Positions 34,153-44,059 of a DNA stretch of 64,000 bases are shown here, in pieces. This DNA comes from Paracoccaceae bacterium (GTDB lineage Bacteria > Pseudomonadota > Alphaproteobacteria > Rhodobacterales > Rhodobacteraceae), in NCBI GenBank assembly GCA_021296235.1, contig JAGWAS010000006.1:1-64000 (forward strand), in the 5' to 3' direction. Position numbers and translations under genes: made by a program. The notes under the pieces are model-generated. The model was not told the DNA's origin and did not search any database. It saw nothing but the letters and a program-made list of their open reading frames with translations. How positions within the stretch are numbered: the first letter of the stretch is position 1; every line of letters starts with the position of its first letter.

Positions 34153-35307
34153 TCATGGCCAGAGGACTTCACTGGCGATTCTTGCTCCCTCACAGAGTGC
34201 CCCAAGCTTTGCCCAAACAATGCGAGGTTCGACTTCAGTCTTGTAGGTTGCCTGAGAGGAAAAGCCACAATCCACTCCTGCAATGACATTTTCCCTGCCG
34301 ACACGTTCGGCGAAGCGGACAATCCGCTCCGCCACATAGTCGGGATGCTCGACGACGCTGGTTGAGTGAGTAACCACTCCAGGGATTATGATCTTGCCTT
34401 CCGGCAATTTCACGTTCTCCCAAAGGTGATACTCATGCTCGTGGCGGGGATTGCCTGCCTCAAATGAATACGCACCTGCATTCACAGCCAAGACCTGATT
34501 GATCATTCGGGGCAGGTCAGGTTCATGAATTCGCGGTCCCTGGTTAATTCCATAGCAGGTATGGAATCGAATTTTTTCTTCCGGGATGCCCTTGAGACTG
34601 TGATTAATTGCTTCAACATACAATGAGACCTTTGCAATGCGCTCCGGTTCTTCAAGAGACCTGTCCATGTAGATATTTGGCATGAAGGGGTCATCCACCT
34701 GAAGTAGCAACCCTGCATCGATGATCGCCCTGTATTCCTCAGAAAGCGCGTCTGCCACCGCAAACAGATAGCTCTCTTCGGTCTCGTAGTGTTCGTTGAA
34801 ACCAACGCCGGTTACGGCGGCACAAGGCATGAATGCCTCGGTGCAGCCGAACTTGCCGATGGCAGATTTCAGGTTTTCGAGATCAACCCGCAGTGCCTCG
34901 TGTCCGACATAGGATATTTCCCCGACACAGCACATTGCGACAGAGGGAACGATGGCTGCGCCAAGATGAGCGCGGTTGAAGTACTCCAAATAGAACTCAG
35001 GAAAGGCCTCGCGCTCTTCCTCGTAGAAGTCGAGACCCGCGTTTGGCCGCGGATCAAAGCCAACCAACCTTTCATTGATGTAGACCGCATGGCCCGGCTT
35101 CGACATTTCACCATCGGCCACAATGTCGATGCCCACTTCAACCTGCTTGGCAACCATCTCTTCCACCGCTCGGTTCAACATATGCGCGAACAGTTGCTCG
35201 TCCACACCGCTTCCATCAAACCGTTGCTTCAGCATGTCCAACAGATCATGTGGCCTCGGAAGGCTACCAACATGGGTGGTTAGAATTCGCTCAATGCTGT
35301 GTCTCAC
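34153..35307 (-). CDS. MetE-like (cobalamin-independent) methyltransferase
   Basis: Stand-alone protein (384 residues) matching the C-terminal catalytic barrel of cobalamin-independent methionine synthase. The N-terminus TTHVGSLPRP is the family hallmark. Zinc ligands are visible in FHTCYG (His and Cys) and VDCGFSS (Cys). It lacks the N-terminal half of MetE, so it cannot be assumed to use methyl-tetrahydrofolate-triglutamate; short MetE-like proteins often transfer methyl or alkyl groups between other donors and thiols. GTG 35307 is chosen, with AAAGG 7 nt upstream. Its neighbourhood with the demethylating flavoprotein suggests a shared role in methyl-group use (inference). Confidence 0.85.
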   Translation of the reverse strand: MRHSIERILTTHVGSLPRPHDLLDMLKQRFDGSGVDEQLFAHMLNRAVEEMVAKQVEVGIDIVADGEMSKPGHAVYINERLVGFDPRPNAGLDFYEEEREAFPEFYLEYFNRAHLGAAIVPSVAMCCVGEISYVGHEALRVDLENLKSAIGKFGCTEAFMPCAAVTGVGFNEHYETEESYLFAVADALSEEYRAIIDAGLLLQVDDPFMPNIYMDRSLEEPERIAKVSLYVEAINHSLKGIPEEKIRFHTCYGINQGPRIHEPDLPRMINQVLAVNAGAYSFEAGNPRHEHEYHLWENVKLPEGKIIIPGVVTHSTSVVEHPDYVAERIVRFAERVGRENVIAGVDCGFSSQATYKTEVEPRIVWAKLGALCEGARIASEVLWP

Positions 35308-36083
35308 GTGAACGCCTTTCCTTAGGCCTGACCGATTGCAACCTCATCACCGGCAGGTTGTCGTTCTTCCGCCACTGCGCCGGACCGATCCAATGGCCGT
35401 TGACAGTCTTCAAGCTGATCCCACCTTAGCTCAAACGCAATTCATCTGCCATTCACTGTGAGCCCAGGAACGGATTGTCACAGGTTTCTGGTTTGGCTGG
35501 CGAGACCCATAGCCGTCCTGGATATGGCGCGCGTCCCGCTGGCCGCAGGAAGAACGGAGCGGATTGCGAATTGGGTTGATTCGAGCGGATCAAACAGGGA
35601 ATTTTGCTAGATCTGGTTTGCTTTTACTACGAAGACAGCCACTCACTGGGCAATGGCGTCTCCAGTTACCGAAGAACTTGCGCCAATGTCCCTAGCATAA
35701 ACTATGTGCTGCATGTGCTATGGCGGGCTCAGCATTTGGGCCAGCAGTTGCCGGAGTTTGGCGCAGGCGAATGTCTCTTCAGTGATATGTGAATCTTGCG
35801 AATCACGATCTTGATTGCATGACGCTTGACCACCAACAATGATCGTCATTTCCGGGTTGAATTTTGGATAGGGGCAAACTCAATCTGCAACCGCCCCGCC
35901 CGGCAAGCCAAACGGCGGACCCCATGGGCCCTTGAGATCGATACCGCGTCCTCAGCCAATCCATTTGACATCATTGCCTTTCCGGATTCATTTCTGCCAG
36001 CACTCCGACCCGTCTGGTTGCCGCATCCGCTGTCTCAACTTACTGGAGATAGCGGCATGCAACGCAAAACTACTGAGGGAAAT
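35308..36083. other. Gene-poor region before tRNA-Gln
   Basis: About 780 bases with no frame that I can relate to a family. Several open frames of 60-90 codons exist on the + strand but have Cys/Trp/Arg-rich, non-protein-like compositions. No inverted repeat, transposase fragment or direct repeat of the tRNA 3' end was found. Confidence 0.35.
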
Positions 36084-36158
36084 TGGCTGGGGTGGTAGGA
36101 TTCGAACCTACGATACACGGTACCAAAAACCGCTGCCTTACCACTTGGCTACACCCCA
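36084..36158 (-). tRNA. tRNA-Gln (TTG anticodon)
   Basis: Complete cloverleaf on the - strand, read from 36158 down. The acceptor stem TGGGGTG pairs with CACCCCA, with discriminator G and an encoded CCA (36084-36086). The anticodon loop TTTTGGT lies between GCGGT and ACCGT and gives anticodon TTG. The T-arm contains GGTTCGAATCC. 75 nt including CCA. It stands alone between two gene-poor regions. Confidence 0.95.
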
Positions 36159-36843
36159 AAATCGAGTGCCGGAACTTAAGGTCGGCGACAGCATGGTGCA
36201 ACCCCCGATCTGCCGTCCGGAATTGCTGTTTCACTTATGCTCCTTCTGGAAATCGGCGCATAGTTTCCGGACCATCAGGATCCTGACCAAACAAACGCAG
36301 TTGGGCGGAACTTCAACTTTGTCGTTAAATGGTGAGTTTTCCTTGTGGATGCACATCCATCAATTGTCGCTCCGGTGGATCGAAATCAGGGCAAGCAATG
36401 AGGTAACGATGTCGGTTGACGCACTCTGGCGGCTACGGGCCGCGCAAAGCAGCACGGCAATTGTCCAAGCCCAATTCGTTCAGCAATGCCACAACGCGCT
36501 CCACCTTAGACTGGCTGCGGATGGCGTGCGCCAAATAATCCCCTGCGCTTCGCTCCGTCAGGTTCGTTTTCAAGGTCGACCTTCACTTCGCGCCGATGCA
36601 GGCTCGGTTACCGGCACCGCAAATCGACAACTGTCTTTTGGCCCTTTCCAACTTTCATCGATCGATCGGATTCGGCGCAGAAACACAGATCAAAGGCGCA
36701 ACAAACCCCGGCAAGTTGTCCCTATTGCAAAAAATGGTAACAGGGGCATTGCCGGACGCACCTCACAAGCGGATGATCATCCGTTATTGTAGTTAATCTG
36801 TTTGTCTGAATCGCACCCGCATATTGAGCAGATTGATTTGACG
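36159..36843. other. Gene-poor region between tRNA-Gln and the DegT gene
   Basis: About 685 bases. One short - strand frame with a ribosome binding site (36433-36573) is listed separately. The rest has no recognisable gene. The last part is the leader of the aminotransferase gene, in which I find no strong ribosome binding site. Confidence 0.35.
36433..36573 (-). CDS. Possible 46-residue small protein
   Basis: A short frame starting with TTG 36573, preceded by GAAGG with 6-nt spacing. The peptide has an amphipathic, protein-like composition (SKVERVVALLNELGLDN in the middle). It is too short to identify and could be a remnant of a longer gene. It lies 275 nt upstream of the tRNA in its own reading direction. 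Confidence 0.3.
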   Translation of the reverse strand: MKTNLTERSAGDYLAHAIRSQSKVERVVALLNELGLDNCRAALRGP

Positions 36844-38049
36844 ATGCCGGAATCATTCACCAAGTCATTTACACAGCAGGAAGCGTTGCCGCCTGAGGCA
36901 ATTCAGGCAGCCAACAGGATCCTCGGCGGCGCCCGTCTTCACCGTTACGGAGGTTCGACGGAAGATCCGGGCGCAGCAATGGAACTCGAACGAGCATTTG
37001 CCAAGTGGCAGGGGGCCCGGTTCTGCCTTGCCTGCGCGTCAGGTGGACAGGCGATACAGATATCGTTGCTCGCGAACTTGGTTGAGCGCGGCGACCCGGT
37101 GCTGACCAATGGATTCACCTTGGCGCCGGTACCCGGTGCCATTCGTGCGGTTGGAGCCTGTCCGGTCTTGGTGGAAATCACCGACGACCTGGTCATCGAC
37201 TGCAAACACCTCCTTGCCAAAGCCAAATCGTCGGGCGCCAAAGTTCTTCTGCTTTCGCATATGAGGGGCCATCTGGCGGATATGACACGGGTGGTTGAGC
37301 TTTGCTCCGATCTTGGAATTCTGCTGATTGAGGATTGCGCACACACAATGGGGGCGACTTTTCGCGGCATAAAGAGCGGTAATTTCGGCAGCGCAGCGTG
37401 TTTTTCGACACAAACCTACAAGCACATCAATTCTGGAGAAGGAGGATTGTTCACGACCAATAATCCTGATGCAATGGCGCGGGCGGTGATCCTGTCGGGT
37501 TCATACATGAACTACGACATGCACGGCACATTGCCAGACGCTGCCCACTTTGAAAGTTCAAAATACGACTGTCCAAACCTGTCGTCCCGAATGGACAATC
37601 TGCGTGCGGCAATTTTGCTTCCTCAACTTCTTGGATTGGATGATGCAGTTGCCGCTTGGAACCAACGCTATCAAATAGTTGCGAGTGCACTTTCCAAACT
37701 GGGTCCGACGGTGGCAATTCCGGATTCGCTGCCGGGTGCAGATCGCGTCGGTAGTTCGGTTCAGTTTCGCATTCCTGACTTCTCCAGCCACGATTGTGCT
37801 TCTCTGCAGGACAGGTTGAGGGAGCGGGGCATAAAGTTGGCGTGGTTTGGCAAAGGTGAACCGACCGGATTCACATCATCGCACCGGCACTGGCGATATC
37901 TTGACAGCCAATTGCTTCCAAATACCGACCGGATTCTGAGTACTCTGTTTGACCTGCGCCTGCCTCTCAGTTTCAGCAAAGATGATTGCACGTTGCTGGG
38001 CCGTATCCTGGTCGACGAAATATCCAGAATTGCGCAAATTGGAAATTGA
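36844..38049 (+). CDS. DegT/DnrJ/EryC1-type PLP aminotransferase
   Basis: PLP-dependent aminotransferase of the DegT/StrS family (401 residues from this start), which aminates keto-sugars or related compounds. Visible features: GGARLHRYGG near the N-terminus, ACASGGQAIQ for phosphate binding, IEDCAHTMGA with the PLP-ring Asp, and STQTYKHINSGEGG with the PLP-binding Lys. ATG 36844 is used; an in-frame TTG at 36802 would add 14 residues, and neither has a clear ribosome binding site. It stands alone, convergent with cysNC 514 nt away. No nucleotide-sugar genes flank it, so its substrate is open. Confidence 0.85.
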   Translation: MPESFTKSFTQQEALPPEAIQAANRILGGARLHRYGGSTEDPGAAMELERAFAKWQGARFCLACASGGQAIQISLLANLVERGDPVLTNGFTLAPVPGAIRAVGACPVLVEITDDLVIDCKHLLAKAKSSGAKVLLLSHMRGHLADMTRVVELCSDLGILLIEDCAHTMGATFRGIKSGNFGSAACFSTQTYKHINSGEGGLFTTNNPDAMARAVILSGSYMNYDMHGTLPDAAHFESSKYDCPNLSSRMDNLRAAILLPQLLGLDDAVAAWNQRYQIVASALSKLGPTVAIPDSLPGADRVGSSVQFRIPDFSSHDCASLQDRLRERGIKLAWFGKGEPTGFTSSHRHWRYLDSQLLPNTDRILSTLFDLRLPLSFSKDDCTLLGRILVDEISRIAQIGN

Positions 38050-38156
38050 GCTGCCCCAAGCTCCCGAAATCAATGCCGACCAGGCTTTTGGACATCCTTC
38101 CATGGACTCCTCATCCAGATTGCGTAGGGCGGTTGGCAGTCATTTTGCCTGTGGGA

Positions 38157-38175
38157 TGCCGGAAGCACTCCGGCA
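38157..38175 (+). terminator. Hairpin downstream of DegT gene
   Basis: TGCCGGA and TCCGGCA form a perfect 7-bp stem with a 5-nt loop, about 110 nt after the aminotransferase stop. It is followed by a pyrimidine-rich stretch, not by a T-run. Confidence 0.3.
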
Positions 38176-38256
38176 CCTGCCTTCCTCATTCCCCTCCTGC
38201 GTGCCTCGCCGCCATGCCGAGTATGCTGAAGTCCGCGAACTTGCCCCCTGGCTCTT

Positions 38257-38273
38257 AGCCCTCCGGAAGGGCT
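38257..38273. terminator. Second hairpin in the convergent gap
   Basis: AGCCCT and AGGGCT form a 6-bp stem around CCGGA. No T-run follows on either strand, so its function as a terminator is uncertain. Confidence 0.25.
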
Positions 38274-38563
38274 CGGTTCCATCCGCTTGAACGTGTTCAA
38301 CACTGTATCCTGTCGTTTCCGCTGTCCACATGGGGTCGCAATGAAGAGATGTGCTTTCTGTCAAGCGGTGTGCAAATGTTGCCGACAGCATGGGACACGG
38401 GAAATCCGCACGCATGGTTGTGTATCCAGCTGAGGCTGGTCTGTACAGTGGGCATCCGGGTCGAGGGCCGACCAATTTCAAATGCCATCGGACGTTCAAC
38501 GTTGGGAATTCAACCGGCCGAAGGAAGACACTGGTTATGACCGAACCGTTCGAAAGTCGCGGA

Positions 38564-40462
38564 TCAACGCAGCGTTTTGAGCGTGCGTACGATTGCATCG
38601 GCGGCTTCGTCCGCAGGCAGTTTCGTCGTATCAATGTGCAGTTCCGGACATTCCGGTCGCTCGTAGGACGAATCGATCCCCGTGAAATTCAAGAGTTTGC
38701 CGCTGCGGGCCTTTGCATACAGTCCTTTTGGATCGCGCTCTTCACAGACGCTGAGGGGAGCATCAATGAAAATTTCCAGAAATTCTCCGTCCTCCAAGAG
38801 CGAACGAGCAAATTGGCGTTCGGACCGAAAGGGGGAAATGAAGGATACGATAACGATTAGACCTGCATCGATCATCAGCTTCGCCACCTCCGCAACCCTG
38901 CGAATGTTCTCCACCCGGTCCGGGTCGGTGAATCCCAGGTCCCGATTCAGCCCGTGCCGCAGGTTGTCGCCGTCAAGCAGATAGGTATGCATTCCCAATG
39001 CGTGGAGCTTCTGTTCCAGCAGATCGGCAATCGTCGATTTTCCGGCTCCGGACAACCCGGTAAGCCAAATCACGCAGGGCTTCTGACCGATGGCGGCGGC
39101 GCGAAGTGATTTGTCGACCTTCATCTCTTGCCAGATGACGTTGCCGCCTCGGCGAAGCGCAAAGCCGATTAATCCGGCACCGACAGTTGCGTTTGTGAAT
39201 CGATCAATGAGCACAAATGATCCCGTTTGCCGGTTCTCGATGTAGGGATCGAACGGCACTCGACGATCAAGGGAAATCTTGCAGTAACCGATTTCGTTCA
39301 TTTCCAGGGTCTTGGCTGCCAATTGATTCAGCGAGTTCACGTCAATCCGGTGGGTCAGGTCACTGATTCGGGCGATGGCGCAAGCACTGGCGAATCTTGC
39401 CAGATATTGCCGTTCCGGAAGCATTGGCTGCGTGTCCAACCAGATCAAATGGGCGGCAAAATGGTCTGTAGTGTTCGGCGGACTCCCGGCGGCGGCAATC
39501 ATGTCACCGCGGCTGACATCGATTTCATCACCAAGCACGAGCGTAACCGACTGTCCCGCGACCGCATTTTCCAAATCACTGGAGGGCCCGACAATGCGCC
39601 TCACGCATGACGTATGGCCAGACGGGCAGACAACGACCGGCATCCCGCGCTTGATGGAACCCGATGCCACAGTGCCGCTGAAGCCACGAAAATCAGGGTT
39701 CGGACGGTTGATCCACTGTACAGGCAGGCGAAAACCGCATGCCGCATTGTCCCTGTGGGATTCAGTGGTTTCAAGCAATTCCAAGACAGTGGGACCGTCG
39801 TACCATGGAATTCCGCCGCAAACCGAACAGACGTTTTCGCCTGTCAACGCAGAAATCGGCACGGCGGCAACATCCTGAAATTTCAATTCGCTTGCGAAAC
39901 TTTTGTAATCGTCAGAGATGGTTTGGAACATCGCGGCATTGTGGCCAACAAGATCCATCTTGTTGACTGCCAGAATGACATGGCGAATACCCATCAGTGA
40001 GGCAATATGGCTGTGTCGGCGTGTCTGTGTCAGGATTCCCTTGCGCACATCCACAAGAATGAGTGCAAGATCGGCGGCGGTGGCGCCCACAACCATGTTG
40101 CGCGTGTATTGCTCGTGACCGGGCGTATCGATTGCGATGAATCTGCGTCGGTTGGTTTCGAAGTGACGCCACGCCACATCAATGGTAATTCCCTGTTCGC
40201 GCTCCGCCTGCAAACCGTCCACCAGCAAGGCCAGATCTACATCGTCCCCCTGGGTGCCATGGACCCTGCTTGCTGTTCCGGCTTCCTCGAATTGATCTTC
40301 AGGAACCGTCCCGGAATCACAAAGCAGCCGGCCAAGGAGGGTCGACTTGCCGTCATCCACGGATCCGCAGATGATGAACCGCAGTAGTTCCTTTTTGGTC
40401 TGCGGGGAGGAAAGTTCCTTCGTGCCGTTTGATTTGACCGACACGTGATCGGCGGCCGGCAT
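38564..40462 (-). CDS. cysNC: Sulfate adenylyltransferase large subunit / APS kinase fusion
   Basis: Bifunctional NodQ-type protein (632 residues). The N-terminal GTPase part (CysN) has [26 protein letters not shown] and NKMDLVG and regulates ATP sulfurylase. The C-terminal part (from about residue 460) is APS kinase (CysC) with GLSGAGKST and [10 protein letters not shown]. Together with CysD it makes APS and then PAPS from sulfate and ATP. Its start overlaps the cysD stop by 1 nt. PAPS serves sulfate assimilation or sulfotransferases; no PAPS reductase or sulfotransferase is in the window. Confidence 0.95.
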   Translation of the reverse strand: MPAADHVSVKSNGTKELSSPQTKKELLRFIICGSVDDGKSTLLGRLLCDSGTVPEDQFEEAGTASRVHGTQGDDVDLALLVDGLQAEREQGITIDVAWRHFETNRRRFIAIDTPGHEQYTRNMVVGATAADLALILVDVRKGILTQTRRHSHIASLMGIRHVILAVNKMDLVGHNAAMFQTISDDYKSFASELKFQDVAAVPISALTGENVCSVCGGIPWYDGPTVLELLETTESHRDNAACGFRLPVQWINRPNPDFRGFSGTVASGSIKRGMPVVVCPSGHTSCVRRIVGPSSDLENAVAGQSVTLVLGDEIDVSRGDMIAAAGSPPNTTDHFAAHLIWLDTQPMLPERQYLARFASACAIARISDLTHRIDVNSLNQLAAKTLEMNEIGYCKISLDRRVPFDPYIENRQTGSFVLIDRFTNATVGAGLIGFALRRGGNVIWQEMKVDKSLRAAAIGQKPCVIWLTGLSGAGKSTIADLLEQKLHALGMHTYLLDGDNLRHGLNRDLGFTDPDRVENIRRVAEVAKLMIDAGLIVIVSFISPFRSERQFARSLLEDGEFLEIFIDAPLSVCEERDPKGLYAKARSGKLLNFTGIDSSYERPECPELHIDTTKLPADEAADAIVRTLKTLR

Positions 40463-41358
40463 CAGAAATATCCCTCTTGCTTCTTTTTTTCCATGGATCC
40501 CGCCTGATCCTTGTCAATGGCCCTGCCTTGTCTTTCGGATATGCGGCTCCTCTGCAATTCCATGATTATTTCCGGGACGGTTGCCGCATCGGAAACAATG
40601 GCACCGGTCAACGGGTAGCATCCAAGGGTGCGGAACCGAACCATCATCTCCTTTGGTGTTTCGCCCGGCTCCAGCGGAAACCGATCGTCGTCAACCACGA
40701 CATGCAGCCCGGCGCGTTTCACAACCGGGCGCATTGCCGCAAAATAGAGAGATGCCAAGGGTATGCCCTCGCGATCAATGTAGTTCCAGACATCCAGTTC
40801 GGTCCAATTGGACAGGGGGAACACGCGTACGTTTTCACCGGGTGCGATTTGGGTGTTGTAGATGTTCCAGAGTTCTGGTCGTTGGTTCCTCGGGTCCCAA
40901 CGCTGCTCACTGCTGCGAAATGAAAATACCCTTTCCTTGGCACGTGATTTTTCCTCGTCGCGCCTCGCCCCGCCGAGTGCCGCATCGAACCCATGGTTGC
41001 TGAGTGCCTGCTTGAGTGCCTCGGTTTTCATCACTTTGGTGTATGCCACCGAATCATGGCTGAACGGATTGATTCCCCGTTCAAGACCATCCCGATTGAC
41101 ATGGACAATCAACTGGAATCCCTTCCTCTCCGCGATCTCATCGCGAAATCGAATCATCTCGCGGAACTTCCAGGTCGTGTCGATATGCAAAAGGGGAAAC
41201 GGAGGCTTGCCTGGCGCAAAGGCCTTCAATGCCAAATGAAGCATCACCGCAGAGTCCTTGCCTACGGAATACAGCATCACCGGCTTTTGAAATCCGGCCG
41301 CCACTTCGCGCATGATGTGGATGCTCTCAGATTCGAGGCGATCAAGGTGGCTCAACAT
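40462..41358 (-). CDS. cysD: Sulfate adenylyltransferase small subunit
   Basis: ATP sulfurylase catalytic subunit (298 residues). The PP-loop [12 protein letters not shown] binds ATP, and [17 protein letters not shown] is the conserved sulfate/ATP-binding stretch. It forms APS together with the GTPase CysN encoded next. ATG 41358 is used; a TTG two codons upstream is in frame. A TTGGCA/TATCGG promoter candidate lies 43-71 nt upstream. Confidence 0.95.
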   Translation of the reverse strand: MLSHLDRLESESIHIMREVAAGFQKPVMLYSVGKDSAVMLHLALKAFAPGKPPFPLLHIDTTWKFREMIRFRDEIAERKGFQLIVHVNRDGLERGINPFSHDSVAYTKVMKTEALKQALSNHGFDAALGGARRDEEKSRAKERVFSFRSSEQRWDPRNQRPELWNIYNTQIAPGENVRVFPLSNWTELDVWNYIDREGIPLASLYFAAMRPVVKRAGLHVVVDDDRFPLEPGETPKEMMVRFRTLGCYPLTGAIVSDAATVPEIIMELQRSRISERQGRAIDKDQAGSMEKKKQEGYF

Positions 41359-41758
41359 GGGCAAGGAACAAAATGGTTCGAATGACGGTTAGATTAAATT
41401 CCGATACTCAAATCGGCTCCATTTGCCAATGGATGTTTGATATCAAGGCGGTTGCAGCAAAGGACAGCAAAAAAACGCCAAGGGTCTGAGAGCTCAAAGA
41501 AAAAAATGCTGACAATGCTCCCCCAATCAACTTCGGATCGGTTGATCGGCTTTGGTCTGGAAGCGTTTGTGCATCAAATCACGGGAAATTCTCAGTTTGT
41601 TGCCGAACGCCATGGCTGGCCTGATCAAGCGTTCCGAATTGCCTCCTGCGTCGTTGTGGCCATGGCCAACAGCCCAGGAATTCCGGTTGGCACCCAATTT
41701 CCACGTACAATGTTTGTTGCGGCGGCAACTTCCCCTGATCTGGAGCAGGGGCCCAGGA
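41359..41758. other. Gap between cysD and kdsA
   Basis: About 400 bases between the cysD start and the kdsA stop. It carries the cysD promoter candidate. A + strand open frame running over it into kdsA shows no family features. Nothing else was seen. Confidence 0.35.
41401..41429 (-). promoter_or_regulatory. Candidate promoter of cysD-cysNC
   Basis: Read on the - strand: TTGGCA (41429-41424), 17-nt spacer, TATCGG (41406-41401). The -35 box matches the sigma-70 consensus at 5 of 6 positions, the -10 box at 3 of 6. It lies 43 nt from the start codon, a normal distance. Confidence 0.35.
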
Positions 41759-42604
41759 TCACAACAGAACCGGTTTCGCCTTTGCGATACCGTCAAGCTC
41801 TGTCAAAACTTCAAGCAACTCTCTGATTTCGTTGATTTGGATCATATTCGGACCGTCGCTTGGTGCATTGTCTGGGTTTTCGTGGGTCTCAATGAAGACG
41901 ACCGCAACTCCGATCGCAACCGCGGCCCTGGCAATGACTTGGGCGAATTCCCGCCGCCCGCCTGACGAGCCGCCTCGACCGCCGGGTTCCTGAACCGAAT
42001 GAGTTGCGTCGATTGCAACCGGAAAACCGGTGCTTGCCATGATTGGAAGGCCGCGCATGTCATTGACTAGGGCGTTGTAGCCGAAGCAGCTTCCACGTTC
42101 ACAGAGGATTATTCTGTCGTTTCCGGCAGATCTGATCTTTTCCAATATGTTGCTGACATCCCAAGGTGCCAGGAACTGACCTTTTTTGACATTGACGGCC
42201 GCACCGGACGCGCCGGCTGCAAGCAGGAGGTCGGTTTGGCGGCAGAGAAAGGCAGGAATCTGAATGGCATCGACGTGGCTGGCCGCCTCGGCGCACTGGG
42301 ATGCATCATGCACGTCGGTCAGCACCGGACAGCCGATTTGTTTCCGAACCTCTGCCAGTATCTCAAGGCCGGCACTGCTGCCGGGACCGCGGATTCCATC
42401 CAAAGACGACCTGTTTGCCTTGTCGAAAGACGATTTGAAGATGAACCCTGTTCCTGCTTCCTTGGCAAATTCGGCAAGGGTGCCGGCGATTTCAAGCGAG
42501 TGCTCAAGCCCTTCAATCTGACAAGGTCCCGCAATCAGCACGAAAGGCAGATTGTTGGCAATCTTGAGCGGACCAATCTCGATTGTTCTTATTGGGTTGC
42601 TCAT
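41759..42604 (-). CDS. kdsA: 3-deoxy-D-manno-octulosonate 8-phosphate synthase
   Basis: KdsA (281 residues) condenses phosphoenolpyruvate with arabinose 5-phosphate, the committed step to Kdo of lipopolysaccharide. Family segments: LIAGPCQIEG at the N-terminus, FKSSFDKANRSS for PEP/phosphate binding, PVLTDVHDASQC, PAFLCRQTDLL, and DATHSVQEPG near the C-terminus. It confirms a Gram-negative organism with Kdo-containing LPS. It follows nhaA by 195 nt in the same direction; other kds genes are elsewhere. Confidence 0.95.
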   Translation of the reverse strand: MSNPIRTIEIGPLKIANNLPFVLIAGPCQIEGLEHSLEIAGTLAEFAKEAGTGFIFKSSFDKANRSSLDGIRGPGSSAGLEILAEVRKQIGCPVLTDVHDASQCAEAASHVDAIQIPAFLCRQTDLLLAAGASGAAVNVKKGQFLAPWDVSNILEKIRSAGNDRIILCERGSCFGYNALVNDMRGLPIMASTGFPVAIDATHSVQEPGGRGGSSGGRREFAQVIARAAVAIGVAVVFIETHENPDNAPSDGPNMIQINEIRELLEVLTELDGIAKAKPVLL

Positions 42605-42799
42605 GACGGTGTCCTCTAATGCAACCGCTGCAGGGAGCGGAAAATGAGCGTGGCCGTTGCCAGGAAACGTCGGCAGCAGTCCGGTTGCCGTCGCAGATAA
42701 CTTGCATGCGCAGCCTTTCGGGTCAATCGGGTACTCAAACTTCAGCCTGCGGAGTTTGTACTGGCTGACAACGCCGACAACAACTTCCGAAACTCTCGA

Positions 42800-44059
42800 T
42801 CAATCCACCTTCTCAACCGGAAAAAACCTGGCGACGATGAATGCAAACACTGCCGCGAACAAGCTGAGGAGGGCACCCATCTTCGCTGCATCCTGTACCG
42901 GTCCGGGATCAAACGCGACGCTGGCGATGAACAGGGATACGGTGAATCCAATGGCCGCAATGAACCCGACAATCACAATGTCGGAGAGGTTCATGCCTTT
43001 TGGCATTCCCAGTTGCAACGGCCCCGCCGCCAACCAACCAAATAGAAAAATCCCGACGGGCTTGCCGACGATCAGTCCCAAAAGAACGAGTACCGTCGGT
43101 GTCCCAAACGCAGAGAACACCACGCCTGCATTTGCCAAACCGAAGAAGAAGAGGATAACCTCAACAGGTTTTTCAAGATTGTGCTCAATCCTGTTGAGCA
43201 TGTCGAGACGCTTTGGTTCGGCGTGGACAAATATGCCATAGTCATGATCGGAGTGCGGAATGGCGGCAATTATCGGCAACAGGCCCAGCGCCGGATGCAA
43301 GCCGGACTCCTGAAACCCGTACCAGCACAACGCTCCGCCCACAGCATAGGGAAGGGCCAGAAAATTCCGTTCAACGAATGTGGATGCGCTTCTTCCGCCA
43401 TTGGGGTTGCTGCGATCAAGATGGCGAGGCAACCAATTGAACAGCAGGTAGACTGCGCCGGTGGCGGCGACCGGCAGCAACAGCCATTCCGGTTGCAGGT
43501 CACCTGATGGATAAAATACGGCGAGAATGATGAGCCCTGCGGCATCGTCCGCAATGGCCAGCAAGAGGAGGAATGCGACCGCAGGATGGCGGCGCCCGAA
43601 TATCAACCGGCCGACCAAATACGAGAATGCAATGTCTGTGGCTGTAGGAATTGCCCACCCGTTGGCAACCGCAGAATAGGTTTCCGAACCCAGAATGAGT
43701 GCCAGGCCGAGATAGACTGCAATCGGTCCGAACATGCCGCCGGCTGTGGCAAAGAGTGGTGTGAAGGCCTTCCTGCCCCTGAGCGAACCGTCCTTGAGTG
43801 CAATGGCTTCCCATACCTCCTTGCCTGCAACCGCAAAGAAAAAGGCCATCAGGACATCATTTATCAGGTAATGGAACGTGAGAACCCGGCCGGATCCTTC
43901 GCCGCCCTTTTGGTAGCCGATGATGCTGTCCTTCAGAAGAATTCCGTCAATGATTTCGTGGTAGCTGTGCGGGCTGATGTTGGCCCATGCCAATGCGAGC
44001 GCTGCGCCGGATATCAGGAGCAATGAATAGTCGGCGATAAACTTCCAGGTTCTTTTCAT
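42800..44059 (-). CDS. nhaA: Na+/H+ antiporter NhaA
   Basis: Inner-membrane antiporter (419 residues) that exchanges Na+ for protons, for salt and pH tolerance. Around twelve hydrophobic helices are visible. D171-D172 in IADDAAGL are the ion-binding pair (D163/D164 in E. coli), and PTATDIAFSYL is the TM4 motif. The periplasmic loop after TM1 is long, as in many marine relatives. The frame is open upstream to 44173, adding a polar 38-residue tail; I chose ATG 44059, with AAGG 7 nt upstream and a normal N-terminus. An active Na+ pump fits a marine or saline habitat (inference). Confidence 0.92.
   Translation of the reverse strand: MKRTWKFIADYSLLLISGAALALAWANISPHSYHEIIDGILLKDSIIGYQKGGEGSGRVLTFHYLINDVLMAFFFAVAGKEVWEAIALKDGSLRGRKAFTPLFATAGGMFGPIAVYLGLALILGSETYSAVANGWAIPTATDIAFSYLVGRLIFGRRHPAVAFLLLLAIADDAAGLIILAVFYPSGDLQPEWLLLPVAATGAVYLLFNWLPRHLDRSNPNGGRSASTFVERNFLALPYAVGGALCWYGFQESGLHPALGLLPIIAAIPHSDHDYGIFVHAEPKRLDMLNRIEHNLEKPVEVILFFFGLANAGVVFSAFGTPTVLVLLGLIVGKPVGIFLFGWLAAGPLQLGMPKGMNLSDIVIVGFIAAIGFTVSLFIASVAFDPGPVQDAAKMGALLSLFAAVFAFIVARFFPVEKVD

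Larger units (their letters stand above)
38050..38563. other. Convergent gap between DegT gene and cysNC
   Basis: 514 bases with no convincing gene on either strand. Two good stem-loops are present, at 38157-38175 and 38257-38273. They could end transcripts from either side, but neither has a T-run. Confidence 0.4.

Noticed and set aside
33939..34337. Upstream extension of the DUF1127-like frame to 192 codons
   Set aside because: The extra sequence has no family-like content and would give a length unlike DUF1127 proteins.
35932..36792. 286-codon + strand frame across tRNA-Gln
   Set aside because: It runs through the tRNA and has a non-protein-like composition.
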